In this document: piece after piece, positions 63,301 to 64,000 of the stretch
How positions within the stretch are numbered: position 1 is the first letter of the stretch
Layout of the letters: each line of letters opens with the position of its first letter
The notes under the pieces: generated by a model
Databases searched by the model: none
What the model was told of the DNA's origin: nothing
What the model saw: the letters and a program-made list of their open reading frames with translations, nothing else
Made by a program: the position numbers and the translations under genes
Assembly: GCF_900155425.1 (NCBI RefSeq)
Contig: NZ_LT700189.1
Location: 489,787-553,786, forward strand
From: Parabacteroides massiliensis
Lineage (GTDB): Bacteria > Bacteroidota > Bacteroidia > Bacteroidales > Tannerellaceae
Reading direction: 5' to 3'
DNA: 64,000 bases

Positions 63301-63443
63301 AGCGGCCGTTGGCGATCGTCATCATCGGCGGACTGATCGGAGCGACCTTCTTCACGCTCTTCGTCTTCCCCCTGATGGTCGAAACCTTTTATCGCCGGAT
63401 GTTGTACGACAAGAATGGAAAATTGTTGCAACGCAAACTGTAA
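60318..63443 (+). CDS. Heavy-metal RND efflux pump (CzcA family)
   Basis: 1041 residues, full length, with 12 membrane segments in the usual 1+5+1+5 pattern and two periplasmic domains. TM4 carries DFGIIIDGAVVMVE, the acidic DFG...DGA form typical of HME-RND pumps for divalent cations (Zn, Co, Cd, Ni) rather than the Cu/Ag CusA form. The N-terminal NTKVTIITQWPGRSAEEIEKF is typical. The exported metal cannot be fixed from sequence alone. Confidence 0.93.
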   Translation: MHTFIDRIITFSLRNKFFIFFLTVIAVIAGAVSFLHTPVDAFPDVTNTKVTIITQWPGRSAEEIEKFITIPVEIAMNPVQKKTDIRSTTLFGLSVIQVMFDDDVDDFYARQQVYNLLNDADLPEGVTPEVQPLYGPTGEIFRYTLRSDKRTVRELKTFQDWVIERKLRAVPGVADIVSFGGEVKTFEVSVNPNRLINYGVTTLELYDAIAKSNINVGGDVITRSSQAYVVRGIGLINDVKEIENIVVKNINGTPILVKNLADVHESSLPRLGQVGRMEEDDVVQGIIVMRKGENPGEVIAALKDKIADIQQNSLPEDVRIVPFYDRENLVDLAVHTVTHNLIEGILLVTFIVLIFMADWRTTIVVSIIIPLALLFAFICLRVMGMSANLLSMGAIDFGIIIDGAVVMVEGLFVALDRKAREVGMPAFNVMSKMGIIRHTAKDRAKAVFFSKLIIITALVPIFSFQKVEGKMFSPLAYTLGFALLGALIFTLTLVPVLSSMLLKKNVREKHNPFLAWVNRMATGLFDRCHAHKRMTITVTTLVAAVGLWCFTLLGTEFLPQLNEGSIYIRATLPQSISLDESVELANRMRRTLASYPEVRQVLSQTGRPNDGTDATGFYNIEFHVDIYPEKQWESKLTKAELIEKMQERLGVYPGVDFNFSQPISDNVEEAASGVKGSIAVKVFGKDLYESEQKAVEVYKVLQTVEGIEDLGVIRNIGQPELRIELNESRLARYGVAKEDVQSIIEMAIGGKSASLLYEDERKFNIMVRYESSFRRGEDEIGKILVPARDGAMIPVKELADIRTITGPLIIYRDNHARFCAVKFSVRGRDMGTAVAEAQQKVKKQVRLPEGYTLKWTGDFENQQRATKRLAQVVPVSIAIIFIILFVLFGNARDAGLVLLNVPYAAVGGILALLLTRFNFSISAGIGFIALFGICIQNGVIMISDIKSNLKARSPLEQAVKQSVRSRVRSVLMTASMAAIGLMPAALSHGIGSESQRPLAIVIIGGLIGATFFTLFVFPLMVETFYRRMLYDKNGKLLQRKL

Positions 63444-63472
63444 AGAGATTGGGGATGTAAAAGGATATGTCC

Positions 63473-63480
63473 TATATTTG
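63473..63480 (+). promoter_or_regulatory. -7 box before the response regulator gene
   Basis: TATATTTG, an exact TAnnTTTG match, 28 bp before ATG 63508; TTG at 63449-63451 is a weak -33. Confidence 0.5.
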
Positions 63481-63507
63481 TAGTCCGATACGCACAACAA
63501 ACATACG

Positions 63508-64000
63508 ATGGCAAAGATATTATTAGTAGAAGATGAAATAAACATCGCCTCCTTCATCGAACGAGGCTTGCAGGAGTTCGGCCATGAAGTCCGCGTGGCC
63601 AATGACGGGCAAGCCGGCTGGGAGCTGGTCCGCCAGGAGGATTTCCAACTGTTGATACTCGACATCATCATGCCGAAGATGAACGGCCTGCAACTCTGTA
63701 AGCAATATCGGCAGGCGTATGGCTACCAGTCGCCCGTCATCATGCTGACCGCCTTGGGGACGACGGACGACATCGTGAACGGGCTGGATGCCGGAGCCGA
63801 CGACTACCTGGTGAAACCTTTCAGTTTCCAGGAATTGGAAGCCCGCATCAAAGCCCTTTTGCGGCGTACGGGAGCGGAACCGGCCATGCCGCTTCTGAGT
63901 TGTGGCGACCTGACGCTCGATCCGTCCGGCCACCGGGCGATCCGTGGCAAGATGGTCATCGACCTGACCGTGAAGGAATACCGCCTGCTCGAATATCTGA
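63508..64000 (+). CDS. OmpR/CusR-type response regulator, 3' truncated
   Basis: The first 164 residues are visible. Receiver domain with ILLVEDE (acidic pocket), phospho-acceptor Asp at about 52 in LLILDIIMPKMNG, Thr in MLTALG and Lys in DDYLVKPF. The start of the winged-helix output domain (IDLTVKEYRLLEYL) runs off the window. It lies 64 bp after the pump gene with its own promoter box, and probably regulates the CzcA system; the sensor kinase would follow. Confidence 0.92.
   Translation, partial: MAKILLVEDEINIASFIERGLQEFGHEVRVANDGQAGWELVRQEDFQLLILDIIMPKMNGLQLCKQYRQAYGYQSPVIMLTALGTTDDIVNGLDAGADDYLVKPFSFQELEARIKALLRRTGAEPAMPLLSCGDLTLDPSGHRAIRGKMVIDLTVKEYRLLEYL

Overview
The window looks like a gut Bacteroidales chromosome, most likely Parabacteroides (an inference: no rRNA or marker gene is present). 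Signs are the Bacteroidetes -7 promoter box TAnnTTTG before several genes, A-rich start contexts with almost no Shine-Dalgarno sites, DUF4248, a Bacteroidales HU-like protein and a WbpL-ended capsule locus. No tRNA, rRNA or CRISPR array was seen.

Layout. (1) 1-8.4 kb: 3' end of a c-type-heme/SUMF1 protein, a ResB-CcsA cytochrome c maturation protein, a VOC protein, DhaK, DhaL, an LsrF-like aldolase and a propeller lipoprotein. (2) 8.4-9.4 kb: gene-free regulatory zone with two related palindromes 172 bp apart carrying AAACGTACGT, the core of Bacteroides invertible-promoter repeats, plus leader hairpins. (3) 9.4-34.7 kb: a capsule/O-antigen locus encoding routes to UDP-QuiNAc or FucNAc (WbpM-, WbpV- and WbpL-like), UDP-GlcA/GalA (Ugd, CapI-like), UDP-L-FucNAc (CapE, F, G) and UDP-Galf (Glf). 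It also has a Wzx flippase, a Wzy polymerase, five glycosyltransferases, a pyruvyl transferase, a MurB paralogue and three acyltransferases, each broken or re-framed by one base at a poly-G tract. G+C falls sharply from about 18.5 kb to 33.5 kb.

(4) 34.7-39 kb: a small duplicated-repeat protein, a WbuC cupin, an AAA ATPase and a coupled AAA ATPase/TOPRIM pair that looks like an OLD- or PARIS-like defence module. (5) 39-45.1 kb: on the minus strand HU, a glucosaminidase and a small membrane protein; on the plus strand a replication-like cassette (tandem 10-bp and 22-bp repeats, an unknown gene split at A8, a winged-helix-like protein, DnaB helicase, CHC2/TOPRIM primase, DUF4248). (6) 45.1-46.8 kb and 57.8-59.2 kb: two related blocks of non-coding repeats, each with two 322-bp units, flanking 11 kb. 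(7) Between them: Wza, Wzc and the CpsB/CapC phosphatase, decayed XRE antitoxins, an AAA/DUF4143 ATPase, an Abi_2 (AbiF-like) HEPN protein with a probable upstream small RNA, TPM and LemA proteins, RlpA and a TolC-type protein. (8) 59.2-64 kb: CzcB-like adaptor, CzcA-like RND pump and the start of an OmpR-type regulator.

How it fits together. The capsule locus supplies activated sugars, assembles an oligosaccharide on undecaprenyl phosphate, flips and polymerises it; export and chain control probably come from the detached Wza/Wzc/phosphatase set. Two variation layers are suggested: a whole-locus promoter switch, apparently facing away from the genes in this sequence, and poly-G frameshifting of the decorating acyltransferases. 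Defence-like genes sit in both gaps beside the surface loci.
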